A stretch of 64,000 nucleotides of DNA from UBA8941 sp963780545. GTDB lineage: Archaea > Thermoproteota > Bathyarchaeia > TCS64. The notes under the pieces were generated by a model. The model was not told the DNA's origin and did not search any database. It worked only from the letters and a program-made list of their open reading frames with translations. Positions within the stretch are counted from its first letter, which is position 1, and each line of letters starts with the position of its first letter. Positions 27,288 to 37,009 of the stretch are shown here, in pieces. Location of the stretch: the NCBI GenBank assembly GCA_963780545.1, contig CAWACK010000020.1, positions 124,001-188,000 of the forward strand, given 5' to 3'. The translations under genes were made by a program, and so were the position numbers.

Positions 27288-28646
27288 ATGACCCAAAGCG
27301 CGTTAACCCACCCAGAAAGCATAGAGTCCATAATGGAGGAAGTGAAAAAGCACGATATACGCTACGTTCGTTTAATAATAATCGACCTTAACGGTATGCC
27401 CCGCGCTATGCTCATCCCCGAGTATCAACTACCCATAGCCCTCAGCGAAGGAATAGGATTCGACGGCTCGAGCATGGGGCTCGTAAATATAGAGCATAGC
27501 GACCTCACAGCCCACCCCGACCCCGGGACGTTCCTGATCCCTATGTGGGAAACTCCTGGTGTAGCGGTGATGTTCACATACCTAAGTAAACCCGATGGCG
27601 TACCCTTCGAAGGAGACTGCCGCGGCCGTCTCAAGGCAACCCTTGATGAGCTCGAGGCAAAGGGAATGGGCTTCAATACGGGACCCGAACTGGAGTATTT
27701 TTACGTCCAAAGGAGCAATGGAGGCATAGCCCCCTACGGCGCGGGAGGCTACTTCTACCTACCCCCCATGGATCCTACCGAAGAGATGAAACTTGAAACG
27801 ATGATAAATCTTGAAGCGGCTGGTTTCCAATTGGACAAGGTCCACCACGAGGTAGCCATGGGCCAACAGGAGATCAATTTCCGATATGGTGATGCCCTTA
27901 AGATAGCTGACAACGCAGTCCTCTACAAGCTCGTTGTCAAGACCATCGCAGAGAAACACGATGCTTCAGCGACCTTCATGCCCAAGCCTTTCTGGGGTTC
28001 AAATGGCTCCGGTTGTCACGTCCACCAAAGCATCTCGGACCTCAAGACGGGCAGGAATCTCTTTGGGGACCGCGACAGTGAAACCGGCCTCAGTAAGATG
28101 GCTTTCAGTTACGTCGCGGGGATTCTAAGCCACGCGAGGGCGATGAGCATGATTGTGGCTCCGCTGGTGAACAGCTACAAGAGACTGGTACCCCACTACG
28201 AGGCCCCCGTCTACATCGCATGGGGCCTTGGCAACCGCTCCGCCATCGTTCGTGTCCCCCAGTACCCAGGAGATAAGGCGAAGGTCACTCGAATTGAGTA
28301 CAGGCACCCTGACCCGAGCTGTAACTTGTACCTAACTGAGACTGTTATGCTTAGAGCGGGTCTCGACGGCGTCAAGAGGAAAGCTGAGCCACCGGAAATC
28401 TTTGACGATAACGTCTACCACGCAAAGGATTTAGACATGCTGCCAGAGAATCTAGGCGATGCTGTTGGCGTCTTCGAGAATGACCCCGTAATCACAGGAG
28501 CCGTAGGTGACTACATTACAAAGACTCTGACTAAGGCGAAGAGAGTCGAATACGAGGCATATCTAAAATACGTGGGCACCGACTGGGCGTCTAGCCGACC
28601 AAGGATTACACCCTGGGAGATCGAGAGGTACCTGACGACCTGCTAA
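27288..28646 (+). CDS. glnA: Glutamine synthetase type I
   Basis: The enzyme makes glutamine from glutamate, ammonia and ATP. The core motifs are GIGFDGSSMG, PELEYF, the catalytic HEVAMGQQEINF, NGSGCHVHQS and NRSAIVRVPQ. A C-terminal adenylylation motif was not recognised. I chose the ATG at 27288 because the TATA element at 27253-27262 would start transcription near there. The upstream ATGs at 27270 and 27279 lie too close to it. The gene sits behind the palindromic operator, and its last 41 bases overlap a convergent regulator gene. Confidence 0.95.
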   Translation: MTQSALTHPESIESIMEEVKKHDIRYVRLIIIDLNGMPRAMLIPEYQLPIALSEGIGFDGSSMGLVNIEHSDLTAHPDPGTFLIPMWETPGVAVMFTYLSKPDGVPFEGDCRGRLKATLDELEAKGMGFNTGPELEYFYVQRSNGGIAPYGAGGYFYLPPMDPTEEMKLETMINLEAAGFQLDKVHHEVAMGQQEINFRYGDALKIADNAVLYKLVVKTIAEKHDASATFMPKPFWGSNGSGCHVHQSISDLKTGRNLFGDRDSETGLSKMAFSYVAGILSHARAMSMIVAPLVNSYKRLVPHYEAPVYIAWGLGNRSAIVRVPQYPGDKAKVTRIEYRHPDPSCNLYLTETVMLRAGLDGVKRKAEPPEIFDDNVYHAKDLDMLPENLGDAVGVFENDPVITGAVGDYITKTLTKAKRVEYEAYLKYVGTDWASSRPRITPWEIERYLTTC

Positions 28647-29040
28647 ATCGACGCGGACAACCCATCTCCTCGATCTTTGTGGGTAAGTCATTAAGCTCTT
28701 CCACCATCCGATCATACCATTTATCAAGCATTTCTCTTATCGAAACCTTCAGTCTTTCCGGTGGCACCGCCCTGTATACGAATTTATAACCGCCGAGGCC
28801 GATGAGCTCCTCCTCCCGTGTCGCTAACCCTTTCTCAACAAGAGACTGCATCAATCGTTGGGTCGTGGGTCGACTCTTCCCGAGTCTTTCAGCGACCTCC
28901 TGGACATTCGTGAGGCCAAGGCCTGAGAGGGCACAGTAAGCCTCGACTTCGGTCATCTTAACACCAAGAGTGCAGCGCATCAGGTCATCGGCGCTTAGCT
29001 CAGGAGCTTTTATAAGGCTCTGCAGTTCCCGGAGCGACAT
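28606..29040 (-). CDS. TrmB-like winged-helix transcriptional regulator
   Basis: The 144-residue protein has a winged-helix domain at about 28-85 (MTEVEAYCALSGLGLTNVQE, RLGKSRPTTQRLMQSL, VEKGLATREEE) and a short helical C-terminus. It is divergent from thioredoxin. Its last 41 bases are antisense to the end of glnA, and the arginine/serine-rich tail RRFSRSSGTSRSPRV is coded there. The tail may be incidental. A redox or nitrogen role is only suggested by the neighbours. Confidence 0.8.
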   Translation of the reverse strand: MSLRELQSLIKAPELSADDLMRCTLGVKMTEVEAYCALSGLGLTNVQEVAERLGKSRPTTQRLMQSLVEKGLATREEELIGLGGYKFVYRAVPPERLKVSIREMLDKWYDRMVEELNDLPTKIEEMGCPRRFSRSSGTSRSPRV

Positions 29041-29109
29041 ATGTTCAATGATGTTGAACAGCTTAAAATATCTTTATATTTAACGCGGCTCCTCAAAACC
29101 TCGACTCAA

Positions 29110-29439
29110 ATGGCCGAACAGAATAAACCGGTCGTCGTCACCGACGACTCCTTCGAGGAGTTCGTAGCCAAGAACAAGCACGCCGTCATTGACTGCTGGG
29201 CAGCTTGGTGTGGACCCTGCAACATGTTAAGCCCCATCGTGGAGCAACTAGCGGGAGAGCACCCAGAGATCACCTTTGGGAAGTTAAATGTTGATGAGAA
29301 CAGAAAAGTACCGATGCGTTTCGGGATTATGAGCATCCCCACCCTTCTCTACTTTAAGGAAGGTAAATTCGCGGATAAAACACTAGGCGCCCTGCCGAAA
29401 AAGATGCTCGAGGGAAGGCTTCAGCGCCTTACAGCATGA
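29110..29439 (+). CDS. Thioredoxin
   Basis: The protein has 109 residues with the catalytic WCGPC motif (AAWCGPCNMLSPIV), the cis-proline segment MSIPTLLYFKEG, and normal thioredoxin length. I chose ATG at 29110 because TATATTTAA at about 29074-29082 would start a leaderless transcript there. An upstream ATG at 29041 would add 23 residues that overlap the promoter. It is divergent from a TrmB-like regulator. Confidence 0.92.
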   Translation: MAEQNKPVVVTDDSFEEFVAKNKHAVIDCWAAWCGPCNMLSPIVEQLAGEHPEITFGKLNVDENRKVPMRFGIMSIPTLLYFKEGKFADKTLGALPKKMLEGRLQRLTA

Positions 29440-29649
29440 TCTCCCCGCTTATCATCGTTGTTTTCGATTTACATGCTCTTCCTTGTTAACTCTGGCCTCG
29501 AGCACGATAGAGCCTCTCTACCCACTTCAACTCACGTTATGAAAAATCAAGGTTACTTGTTCCAGCACAAGCTTTTTTAACCAAACATCTCTTGCCTGAT
29601 AAAATCTAAACCGATTTAACCGTGGCGGAGCACATCAAATCGGTCCCCC

Positions 29650-30675
29650 TTGGGTGTCTATCTCACCCCGATAATCGAGAAGAAGGTCGTTACCCTTGAA
29701 GATCTTAGGGGGAGGAGCTTCGCTGTTGATGGATTTGTCGTTCTTCATCAGTTTCTGGCGCTCATACGAACTCGCAACGGGCAGCTACTGATGGATGGGC
29801 AAGGGAGAGTTACTAGTCACCTTGTTGGCCTCGCTTTCCGCTCGACGCGCCTTATATCAGACTATGCGATGAAGCTCGTCTTTGTCTTTGATGGGAAGCC
29901 ACCGCAGCTTAAGAGAGCCGAATTAGATAAGCGGCGGGATATCAGAATAAAGTTCGAAAAGGAGTATAGAGAGGCTATCGCCGTTGGGGACTATAAAAAC
30001 GCGATGTCGAAAGCGGTTATGACCGGGCAACTAACAGCGGAAGAGATAGCCGACGCGAAGAGGCTCCTCGACCTCCTCGGCATCCCTTGGGTTCAGGCAC
30101 CATCTGAGGGAGAAGCGCAGGCTGCTCATATGGCGGCGGTTGGTGATGTCTGGGCATCAAATAGTCAGGACTACGACAGTCTACTCTTCGGCGCACCACG
30201 TTTAGTTCGCTATATTACTATCCAGGGGGAGGAGTGGCTTCCAAGTAAAGGGCGGGCACGAAAGCTGAAGCCTGAAGTGATCGAACTCGAAGGTTTTCTT
30301 AAAACGCTTCAACTCAACCGTGAGCAGCTCATCGACTTAGGGATCCTCCTCGGCACGGACTTCAACCCAGGCATTCGGGGAATCGGACCCAAGACCGCAC
30401 TGAAGCTTCTGAGAAAACATGGGAACCTGGAGGGACTCCCAATTGAGATCAGAGACAAACTACCAGTCGAGATCGACGCCATCAGGGACCTATATCTTCA
30501 CCCATCGGTCACCGATAACTATAGTTCAGATGAGAAATCAGTCCAAGAGGAGAAACTAATAGGGTTTCTATGCGAGGAGCACAGCTTCAGCCGGAAGCGA
30601 GTAGAGACGGTTATCACACGTATGAGAAAAGCGCGGTGGCAGAAGAGTCTCGGAGACTGGTTGGGAGGAGTCTGA
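29650..30675 (+). CDS. fen: Flap endonuclease 1 (FEN-1)
   Basis: FEN-1 removes 5' flaps during Okazaki-fragment processing and repair. The 341-residue protein has the N and I nuclease regions with metal-binding acids in FAVDGF, VFVFDGKPP, APSEGEAQAAH, SNSQDYDSLLFG and LGTDFNPGIRGIG. The C-terminus QKSLGDWL (331-338) fits a PCNA-interacting peptide, QXXLXXWL. The start is TTG at 29650. It is followed one base after its stop by DNA ligase, so the two steps of flap removal and nick sealing are in one operon. Confidence 0.94.
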   Translation: MGVYLTPIIEKKVVTLEDLRGRSFAVDGFVVLHQFLALIRTRNGQLLMDGQGRVTSHLVGLAFRSTRLISDYAMKLVFVFDGKPPQLKRAELDKRRDIRIKFEKEYREAIAVGDYKNAMSKAVMTGQLTAEEIADAKRLLDLLGIPWVQAPSEGEAQAAHMAAVGDVWASNSQDYDSLLFGAPRLVRYITIQGEEWLPSKGRARKLKPEVIELEGFLKTLQLNREQLIDLGILLGTDFNPGIRGIGPKTALKLLRKHGNLEGLPIEIRDKLPVEIDAIRDLYLHPSVTDNYSSDEKSVQEEKLIGFLCEEHSFSRKRVETVITRMRKARWQKSLGDWLGGV

Positions 30676-30676
30676 T

Positions 30677-32263
30677 TTGGTAACCCCCTTTATGCGGTTG
30701 GCAGAGCTCTGTAAGTCTCTAGAGGCGACGGCGAAGCGTAATGAGAAGACGCACCTAATAGCCGAGTTTCTACTTGGCCTAGAGCAGGAGGAGATCGCAC
30801 CCGCTGTCCTTCTCGTTGTAGGCCAGATCTTTCCCGAATTCGACCCTCGCACCCTTGAGGTCGGTTGGAGCACCATGAAACGGGTGTTGGCTAAGGGAAA
30901 ACAGACGACCCTCTTCAGGGACCAGCTCACCATACGCAGCGTCCATGCAACCCTAAGCGATATTGCGTTGGTGGAGGGGTCGCGATCACGGAAGCTGAAG
31001 GAACGTCTCCTTGTGGGATTAATCAGCGATGCGAGCCGCGACGAGGTCGAGATCCTGGTTAGGATCATCTTTGGTGAAATGAGGATAGGAGTCAACGAGG
31101 GGGTTATGTTGGATGCCCTCGCGAAGGCCTCCGGTGCACCATTACCACTCATAAGGCGTGCTTTGATGCTCACGGGGAACCTCGGGGAGGTAGCCCTCAT
31201 AGCTATCACTCAGGGCGAGAAGGGACTTGGGGGCGTAAAGCCGGAGCTTTTTGTTCCACTTAAGCCGATGTTAGCGGAGACGGTGGATAATCCGGAGGAG
31301 GCGATCAAGGAGCATGGGGGAAAAACGGTCTTTGAATACAAGTTCGACGGCGCACGCGTCCAGATCCACCGTCTCGGAGATGAGGTAAGGATCTACAGTC
31401 GCCGCCTGAGCGACGTCACAGAGAGCATCCCAGACATAGTCAACCTTGTGCAGAGGTTCCTCCCCGACGTCGGTCTCATAGTGGAGGGTGAGATCACAGC
31501 TATTGGCTCAGAGGGGAAACCTCTTCCATTTCAGGACCTTATGCGGCGCTTCACCCGAGTTAACGACATCCAGCAGGCCACAGATCAGATACCTCTTAAG
31601 CTTCATCTCTTCGACATCCTCTATCTGGACGGCACCCTACTCATCGATGCCCCCTATGAGATCAGGTGGTCGATCCTCAGCAAGATAGCGCCAAAGGAGC
31701 TACTTGTGGAACGCACAGTCACCAACAGTCCTGAGGAGGCCGCCGCCTTTCTCAAGGCGGCGATGAAGGCAGGTCATGAGGGATTAATGGTGAAGCGCCT
31801 AGACAGCCATTATAACCCCGGTGCCCGCGGCAAGGATTGGCTCAAGCTCAAGCCGGCTGAGACGGTAGACCTTGTGATAAGCGCTGCGGAGTGGGGTTCC
31901 GGTAGGAGAAAGGGGTGGCTAAGCAACTACCATCTTGCCGCCAGAGACGGTGATGAATGGAAAGTAGTGGGAAAGACCTTCAAGGGTCTCACAGATGAGG
32001 AGTTCCGCTGGATGACGAAGCGCCTTCAAGCCATTAAGGTCAGCGAGACCGAGTACACCGTCTCGGTTCGCCCTGAGATCGTCGTCGAGGTCAGCTTCAA
32101 TGAGATCCAAAGGAGCCCCCATTATTTGAGTGGCTTTGCCCTAAGATTCGCCAGGATCACACGCATCCGCGACGATAAAGGACCCAAAGACGCTGAAACC
32201 TTAGACAAGATCAGGGTTCTATACAAGAAACAATTCAGAGTCAAGGACCAGTTTAAAAAATAA
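30677..32263 (+). CDS. lig: ATP-dependent DNA ligase
   Basis: The 528-residue protein contains an N-terminal DNA-binding domain, the nucleotidyl-transfer motif EYKFDGAR with the AMP-accepting lysine K222, and later ligase motifs (VEGEITAIGSEGKPLPFQ, HEGLMVKRLDSHYNPG, KLKPAETVDLVI). It seals nicks in DNA. The start is TTG at 30677 with GGGAGGAG ending six bases upstream, inside the end of the FEN-1 gene. Confidence 0.95.
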   Translation: MVTPFMRLAELCKSLEATAKRNEKTHLIAEFLLGLEQEEIAPAVLLVVGQIFPEFDPRTLEVGWSTMKRVLAKGKQTTLFRDQLTIRSVHATLSDIALVEGSRSRKLKERLLVGLISDASRDEVEILVRIIFGEMRIGVNEGVMLDALAKASGAPLPLIRRALMLTGNLGEVALIAITQGEKGLGGVKPELFVPLKPMLAETVDNPEEAIKEHGGKTVFEYKFDGARVQIHRLGDEVRIYSRRLSDVTESIPDIVNLVQRFLPDVGLIVEGEITAIGSEGKPLPFQDLMRRFTRVNDIQQATDQIPLKLHLFDILYLDGTLLIDAPYEIRWSILSKIAPKELLVERTVTNSPEEAAAFLKAAMKAGHEGLMVKRLDSHYNPGARGKDWLKLKPAETVDLVISAAEWGSGRRKGWLSNYHLAARDGDEWKVVGKTFKGLTDEEFRWMTKRLQAIKVSETEYTVSVRPEIVVEVSFNEIQRSPHYLSGFALRFARITRIRDDKGPKDAETLDKIRVLYKKQFRVKDQFKK

Positions 32264-32266
32264 TTA

Positions 32267-33685
32267 TTAGAACTGATTAAGCGGTGGTTTGAGGTCAAGT
32301 GGGATCGGTGGAGTGTACTTCCTTCCAGCAAGCCTCGTCTTGAATTCAGTTTTCACTTCCTTAAGCAGCTTCGGTTTAGTCATTAGGTCAAGGCCCGCCC
32401 CGGCCATCGTCTTGGTGGCGAAGAGTAGACCCTTGTGACCAATGCTCATTCCTCCCTGGGCTGTGAACTGCCAGCTATGACCTGGTGTTCCTAACATGCA
32501 GGTGACCGTGTTGAACTCCTTCGTAGGTGTCACCCAGCTAACATCTGAGACGTCGGTACTTCCTGCGCCCACCTCTCCAGCTTCGTAGTCGTCTAGGATA
32601 CGCTCATCAAAGTATTCGTCGAGCAGTTTCTCCCAGCCGGGGCGCTTCGACTTCCTGAGCCCCTCTTTTTTCTGCATTGGGTCAATACTCTTGTTCATTT
32701 CTTTCGCGAACTTGAGCTCCTCCTCGTCGTGTTTCGGTGCGCCTACTTCACGCATGTTGGCTACGATCATCTCGCAGAGCTTTCCGTTGGGGAGCTCATT
32801 GTAGCAGCCCGTGAGGAACTCTATCTTGTGAGTTGTACGAGCCATTTTGTCCGCACCATCCGCTATCTGGAGGACCCATTTGTAGATAGGCTCCATTTGC
32901 TCTCGCTCCGGTGCTCTGACATAATACCAGACGCGGGCGTAGGCGGGGACGACGTTGGGTTGACCACCGCCCACTTCAGTGACGTAGTGGACCCGAGCCT
33001 TTTCGATTACGTGTTCCCGCATGTAATTGACGCCGTTACTCATTAGCTCGACCGCATCGAGGGCGCTGATCCCGTTCTCAGGGTCGCCCGCAGCGTGGGC
33101 AGTCTTCCCGTAAAAGTGGACCTTGAAGCTATTCATGGCGTTACTGCTGCCAGTTCCGGCGGTGTTGGAGGAACCAGGATGGTGGCTAAGGCACGCGTCG
33201 ACGCCCTTAAAGAACCCGTGACGGGTTAACCAGACTTTCCCAACGAGCGTCTCCTCGGCGGGGCAGCCATACATTTTGACTGTACCCCTGATCCTCTTCT
33301 CCTCCATCGCGGTCTTCATCGCGACGGCGGCGGCGAGGGCTGTGGTTCCGTGCATATTATGGCCACAACCATGACCGGGAGCCCCCTCTTTGACTGGCTC
33401 TTTATAGGGGACGGCTTTCTGGCTGAGCCCCGCGAGAGCGTCTAGCTCACCCATCAACCCTATGGTGGGGCCCTCACCGTTGCTCCACGTCGCCACGAAC
33501 GCAGTCGGCATATCGGCGACACCCTGTTCAATCTTGAAGCCCCGCTTCTCAATCCAGTCGGCGAAAAGCTTACTAGTCTTCGTCTCCTGGAGGCCCACTT
33601 CAGCGTACTCCCACGCCTTGTCGCTGATCTTGACAATCTCCTTCTCGTTCTCATCCACCCAATTGAACGCAGCATCCTTAGACAA
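32267..33685 (-). CDS. M20 family amidohydrolase (AbgB-like)
   Basis: The 472-residue metallohydrolase has the M20 zinc motifs GHGCGHNMHG and CPAEETLVG, a dimerisation insert (FYGKTAHAAGDPENG), and a final GTPGHSWQF segment with a metal histidine. The closest recognised type is the p-aminobenzoyl-glutamate hydrolase subunit B group, which cleaves amide bonds of amino acids. It is convergent with the ligase gene, three bases away. Confidence 0.88.
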   Translation of the reverse strand: MSKDAAFNWVDENEKEIVKISDKAWEYAEVGLQETKTSKLFADWIEKRGFKIEQGVADMPTAFVATWSNGEGPTIGLMGELDALAGLSQKAVPYKEPVKEGAPGHGCGHNMHGTTALAAAVAMKTAMEEKRIRGTVKMYGCPAEETLVGKVWLTRHGFFKGVDACLSHHPGSSNTAGTGSSNAMNSFKVHFYGKTAHAAGDPENGISALDAVELMSNGVNYMREHVIEKARVHYVTEVGGGQPNVVPAYARVWYYVRAPEREQMEPIYKWVLQIADGADKMARTTHKIEFLTGCYNELPNGKLCEMIVANMREVGAPKHDEEELKFAKEMNKSIDPMQKKEGLRKSKRPGWEKLLDEYFDERILDDYEAGEVGAGSTDVSDVSWVTPTKEFNTVTCMLGTPGHSWQFTAQGGMSIGHKGLLFATKTMAGAGLDLMTKPKLLKEVKTEFKTRLAGRKYTPPIPLDLKPPLNQF

Positions 33686-33980
33686 GATAATCGAGGATGA
33701 TCTCGCCTCAACGGGGTATAAAACCAGCGATTCGCATACGAGTTAGCGTGACCTAGTTGACTTAGATAAGCCTAAACGCATTCTAAGCGGCGGATAAGAT
33801 CTTAGCCTGTTAAGGGAGAAAAACCCCCTTTTTTCGTCTGAGTCTCAAGCACATCAAAAACAAGCTTGATAACCAACCTGAATAACCCTGCACCTCTCCC
33901 CACTTTCATTCATGAGTAAAACCTTATTGATATAAACATGAATAAGATCAGCTATACTGATCAACTAAGAGGACTAGAAT
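33686..33980. other. Intergenic stretch with divergent promoters
   Basis: The 295 bases between two divergent genes hold no convincing gene. A G/C-rich hairpin followed by a T-run (GGGAGAAAAACCCCCTTTTTT) lies near 33814-33834 and could end a short plus-strand transcript. AT-rich TATA-like sequences occur near 33930-33945 ahead of the plus-strand gene. Confidence 0.35.
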
Positions 33981-34757
33981 TTGGGCGAGAAAAATATTGG
34001 CGCAGGAGACACCGAGAAATATATGAACAAACCCTCGAGTGGCGAGGAAGAGCAGGCACCTAGCACCCAAACTGGTTTACCCCAATTCCTTCCCGCTCCA
34101 ACATCCGACACAACCTTGCGGAGAATTGCGGAATTGGAGTCGAAGCTAGCTCGCCGCGACAACGAGATAGCCCTCTTGCGCACCGAGGTCGAGAGCCTCA
34201 AGAAGGAACTCAACACGAGTAACGTGAAGCTTGAGCAGCTCATAAGGCAGCAGGAAACTGCCGAGCTAAAGGCTGAAAAGGTGCAGCTTCCCAAGGTTCG
34301 CCCAGATTTTAATATTGATGACTTCAACCACCTCATCGACCAACGAATGCACCAGATCATTCAATACGATAAGCCCACAATCTTAACGCAGATCGACATA
34401 TCCGGGAAGTTCAAGGAAATAATCAAGGAGCGGTTCATAAGGGAGGTTGGGATGAGGATTAGGGCACTTCCTCCCAGGTCAATGCACACCGCAATCATCA
34501 TCCATGAGAGGAAGGCGATGAAGCGCGGGGAACTTTACAGTTTTCTCCATGGCGGTAACGGGAGAATAACCGACGACTTCTACAACGAGCTACAAACCCT
34601 CGACGACGCCCGCATAGCTGTCTATAGTAAGGAGACTGGTGTTATCCATTGGGCATTGGGTGAGTACCTGAAGAGGGAGCTGGGGTCAATATACGACGAG
34701 AATACAATAAAGCAGGCTGAAGACTATCTGGCGAGCCTACTGATTCCGCTTAGCTGA
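33981..34757 (+). CDS. Coiled-coil protein of unknown function
   Basis: Residues 1-45 are low-complexity and polar. Residues about 46-95 form a coiled coil (LRRIAELESKLARRDNEIA, LLRTEVESLKKELN). The rest is a folded alpha/beta region with a possible winged helix near 175-235 (MKRGELYSFLHGGNGRITDD). I do not recognise the family. The start is TTG at 33981. It overlaps the end of a convergent gene by eight bases. Confidence 0.65.
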   Translation: MGEKNIGAGDTEKYMNKPSSGEEEQAPSTQTGLPQFLPAPTSDTTLRRIAELESKLARRDNEIALLRTEVESLKKELNTSNVKLEQLIRQQETAELKAEKVQLPKVRPDFNIDDFNHLIDQRMHQIIQYDKPTILTQIDISGKFKEIIKERFIREVGMRIRALPPRSMHTAIIIHERKAMKRGELYSFLHGGNGRITDDFYNELQTLDDARIAVYSKETGVIHWALGEYLKRELGSIYDENTIKQAEDYLASLLIPLS

Positions 34758-35214
34758 TCCTGTGGTCATAGTCCATGTCCGGTGTAACTACTGGACGGGT
34801 GACGAGGGTTCCTTTCTCGATGCTCCACTCGCGAATTCCAGCATACTCGATTCGGTTCTCTTCTAGTAGTCTCCTGGTCTTCCTTCCCTCGCCCTTGGGG
34901 ACGTAGACGAAGAGCTTCTTATACTTCTCCCCCATCCCTGTCTGCTCGGATAGTAGCCTCCATTTAGGGACGAGCCCAGGCTCGACTTCCATCTCAACAT
35001 CACCGATCTCGCGGATGGCCCCGTCGGGGTTAAGAACTATGATACTAGGGTACACCTTACCCTTAGGTCCCATGAAAGCGTAGGTCGCCTCTTTACGTGT
35101 GTTAATTAAAGTGCGTCGGTCCTCGTCCCAGTTAGTTTGATCTATGAAGGGAAACCTCGTGGCGGCTATTATGCGCGTTATTCTGTCTCTCAGAACTTCC
35201 TTAGATGGAAGCAT
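34750..35214 (-). CDS. Hypothetical protein, about 154 residues
   Basis: This small alpha/beta protein starts MLPSKEVLRDRITRIIAATR and contains VYPSIIVLNPDGAIREIGD and KKLFVYVPKGEGRKTRRLLE. ATG at 35214 is preferred over TTG at 35223. No membrane segment or catalytic motif is evident. Co-directional with the acyl-CoA synthetase gene upstream, 31 bases away, so it could be in the same transcript. Confidence 0.65.
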   Translation of the reverse strand: MLPSKEVLRDRITRIIAATRFPFIDQTNWDEDRRTLINTRKEATYAFMGPKGKVYPSIIVLNPDGAIREIGDVEMEVEPGLVPKWRLLSEQTGMGEKYKKLFVYVPKGEGRKTRRLLEENRIEYAGIREWSIEKGTLVTRPVVTPDMDYDHRIS

Positions 35215-35245
35215 GCGATACAATGGGCCACTGGGTTTAAGGATT

Positions 35246-36928
35246 CTACGCTAAGTGCTCTCTGGTGTAGTCATTCATCGCCTTTTGAACACGGCGCTCT
35301 ATTTCGACCTCGACTGCGAGTCGGTCAACCTTCCCCATCTGGTTCAAGGGGAGATTAGATACTATATCGATCCTCCCCGGAACCTGGTAGGGTTGAAGCC
35401 GACTCCGACAGAGCCCCATTATTCTTACCTCAGCACCCTCGGGGTCGACGCCCTTCTTCAGCACCACTAGAGCTTGAATGTCTGTATTGCATCGTAAAGG
35501 ATCGGGGGCACCTATGGCCACAGCCATCGCGACGTCGGGGCTAGCGAGGAGTACCTCCTCGACCTCTGCCGGCCAAACTGTGTGACCCGAAGCCAAAATT
35601 CTATCTTTCTTCCTACCGACTACATATAGCCAACCCGACTCGTCGACCCGTACAATGTCACCAGTAAATAGCCAGCCGTCCTTCAGCACAAGCATGGTTT
35701 CCCTTGGCGACTTCCAGTAGCCCTTCATGATCTGGGGCCCTCGAATGAGGAGTTCTCCCTCCTTCCCCCGTGGCATCTCTACCTCACCGACCTGGAGGTC
35801 GACGACTTTTACTTCGGTGTCTGGATACGCTAGGCCAGCACTGAGGTAGTTATGTTCCCCCTCGATGGGTGTTGCGTGGGTCGCGGGTCCGGCTTCCGTC
35901 AGCCCGTAGCCCTGGTGGAACCTCGCGCCTGTTACAGCCTCAAAACTCTTCATAACCTCAGGGCTGATCGATGCACCCCCGCTCGAAGCCGTGGTGATGC
36001 TTGTTAGATCATAGGATTTTAACCGGGGATGGTCGAGGATCTCCGTCACGAATCGGGGGATGAGGGGCGCGTGGGTGACGCCGTGCTTGTGGATGGCTTC
36101 GAGGATGGCTCCCGGTTTCGGGTCGGGAACCAGCACCAATGTGCAACCAAAGCTCATCGCCTCATTAAGCACGTTTAATCCATAGCTATGGAAGAAGGGC
36201 ACCGCGCATAGGACGAGCGGCCAACCAGCGAACTGGGGCTTTGGACTGTACCCCCATCCGCGGAGCCAGAAGTAGCTCTGGAGGGCGTTGGCGACCAGGT
36301 TGAAGTGTGTCAACATTACCCCCTTAGGCTGCCCTGTTGTGCCTGAGGTGTAGAGGATCGCAGCCAAGTCTTCCCTAGGAGTAACCTCAATCGGCTTGGC
36401 TGCTACGCCCTTAGTGAGTTCCTCGAATCTATGGGAGAACGCTGGGATTGTGGCCCTGTATGTAAGGCTATTGAGTAGTCTGATATGAGTGGGAGCATAC
36501 TCGGCAGCCTCAGCGACCACGAGCTTACCATTGAAGGTGTCGGGGAGCTTTTCGAGAAGCCTGTCGAGGATTATGAGCGCCTTACAGTCGGTCTCCTCGA
36601 GTTCTCTACCGATCTCCTTCACGGGATTCAGTGGGTTAACAGGAACGACCACTCCACCGGCCGCGAGGATGCCGTTAAAGGCGATGATGAATTGGGGGGT
36701 ATTGGGAAGTATGAGGCCGACTCGATTCCCAGTTTCGCCTCCTAATTGCTTTAGAGAGCCAGCGAGCCTCAGCGCCTTCTCCCAGAGTTCACCGTAACCG
36801 ACGTTGTTCCCTAAGTAGAGGGCACCAGACCTGTCGGGGAACTTCCTTGCGCTGTTTTCGAGGAATCCATAGAGTGGCATCTCAGGGTATTCGATACTAC
36901 GGGGAACACCTGAGGGGTAAAGTCGAGC
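35246..36928 (-). CDS. AMP-forming acyl-CoA synthetase (FadD-type)
   Basis: The enzyme activates fatty or other carboxylic acids with ATP and CoA. Motifs are the P-loop LYTSGTTGQPKGVMLTH, HQGYGLTEAGP, GWLFTGDIVRVDE and the C-terminal lysine segment NQMGKVDRLAVE. I chose ATG at 36928 because CTTTATAGT at about 36957-36965 on the minus strand would place transcription near it. An upstream ATG at 36991 adds 21 residues that overlap this promoter. The substrate is unknown. Confidence 0.92.
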   Translation of the reverse strand, partial: ARLYPSGVPRSIEYPEMPLYGFLENSARKFPDRSGALYLGNNVGYGELWEKALRLAGSLKQLGGETGNRVGLILPNTPQFIIAFNGILAAGGVVVPVNPLNPVKEIGRELEETDCKALIILDRLLEKLPDTFNGKLVVAEAAEYAPTHIRLLNSLTYRATIPAFSHRFEELTKGVAAKPIEVTPREDLAAILYTSGTTGQPKGVMLTHFNLVANALQSYFWLRGWGYSPKPQFAGWPLVLCAVPFFHSYGLNVLNEAMSFGCTLVLVPDPKPGAILEAIHKHGVTHAPLIPRFVTEILDHPRLKSYDLTSITTASSGGASISPEVMKSFEAVTGARFHQGYGLTEAGPATHATPIEGEHNYLSAGLAYPDTEVKVVDLQVGEVEMPRGKEGELLIRGPQIMKGYWKSPRETMLVLKDGWLFTGDIVRVDESGWLYVVGRKKDRILASGHTVWPAEVEEVLLASPDVAMAVAIGAPDPLRCNTDIQALVVLKKGVDPEGAEVRIMGLCRSRLQPYQVPGRIDIVSNLPLNQMGKVDRLAVEVEIERRVQKAMNDYTREHLA

Positions 36929-37009
36929 CATCAAGGAAGAGGATACAGATGTGGAGACTATAAAGCTCGCTCCCGAACCAGTTTTAACCATATGAGGGGA
37001 TCTAGTACC

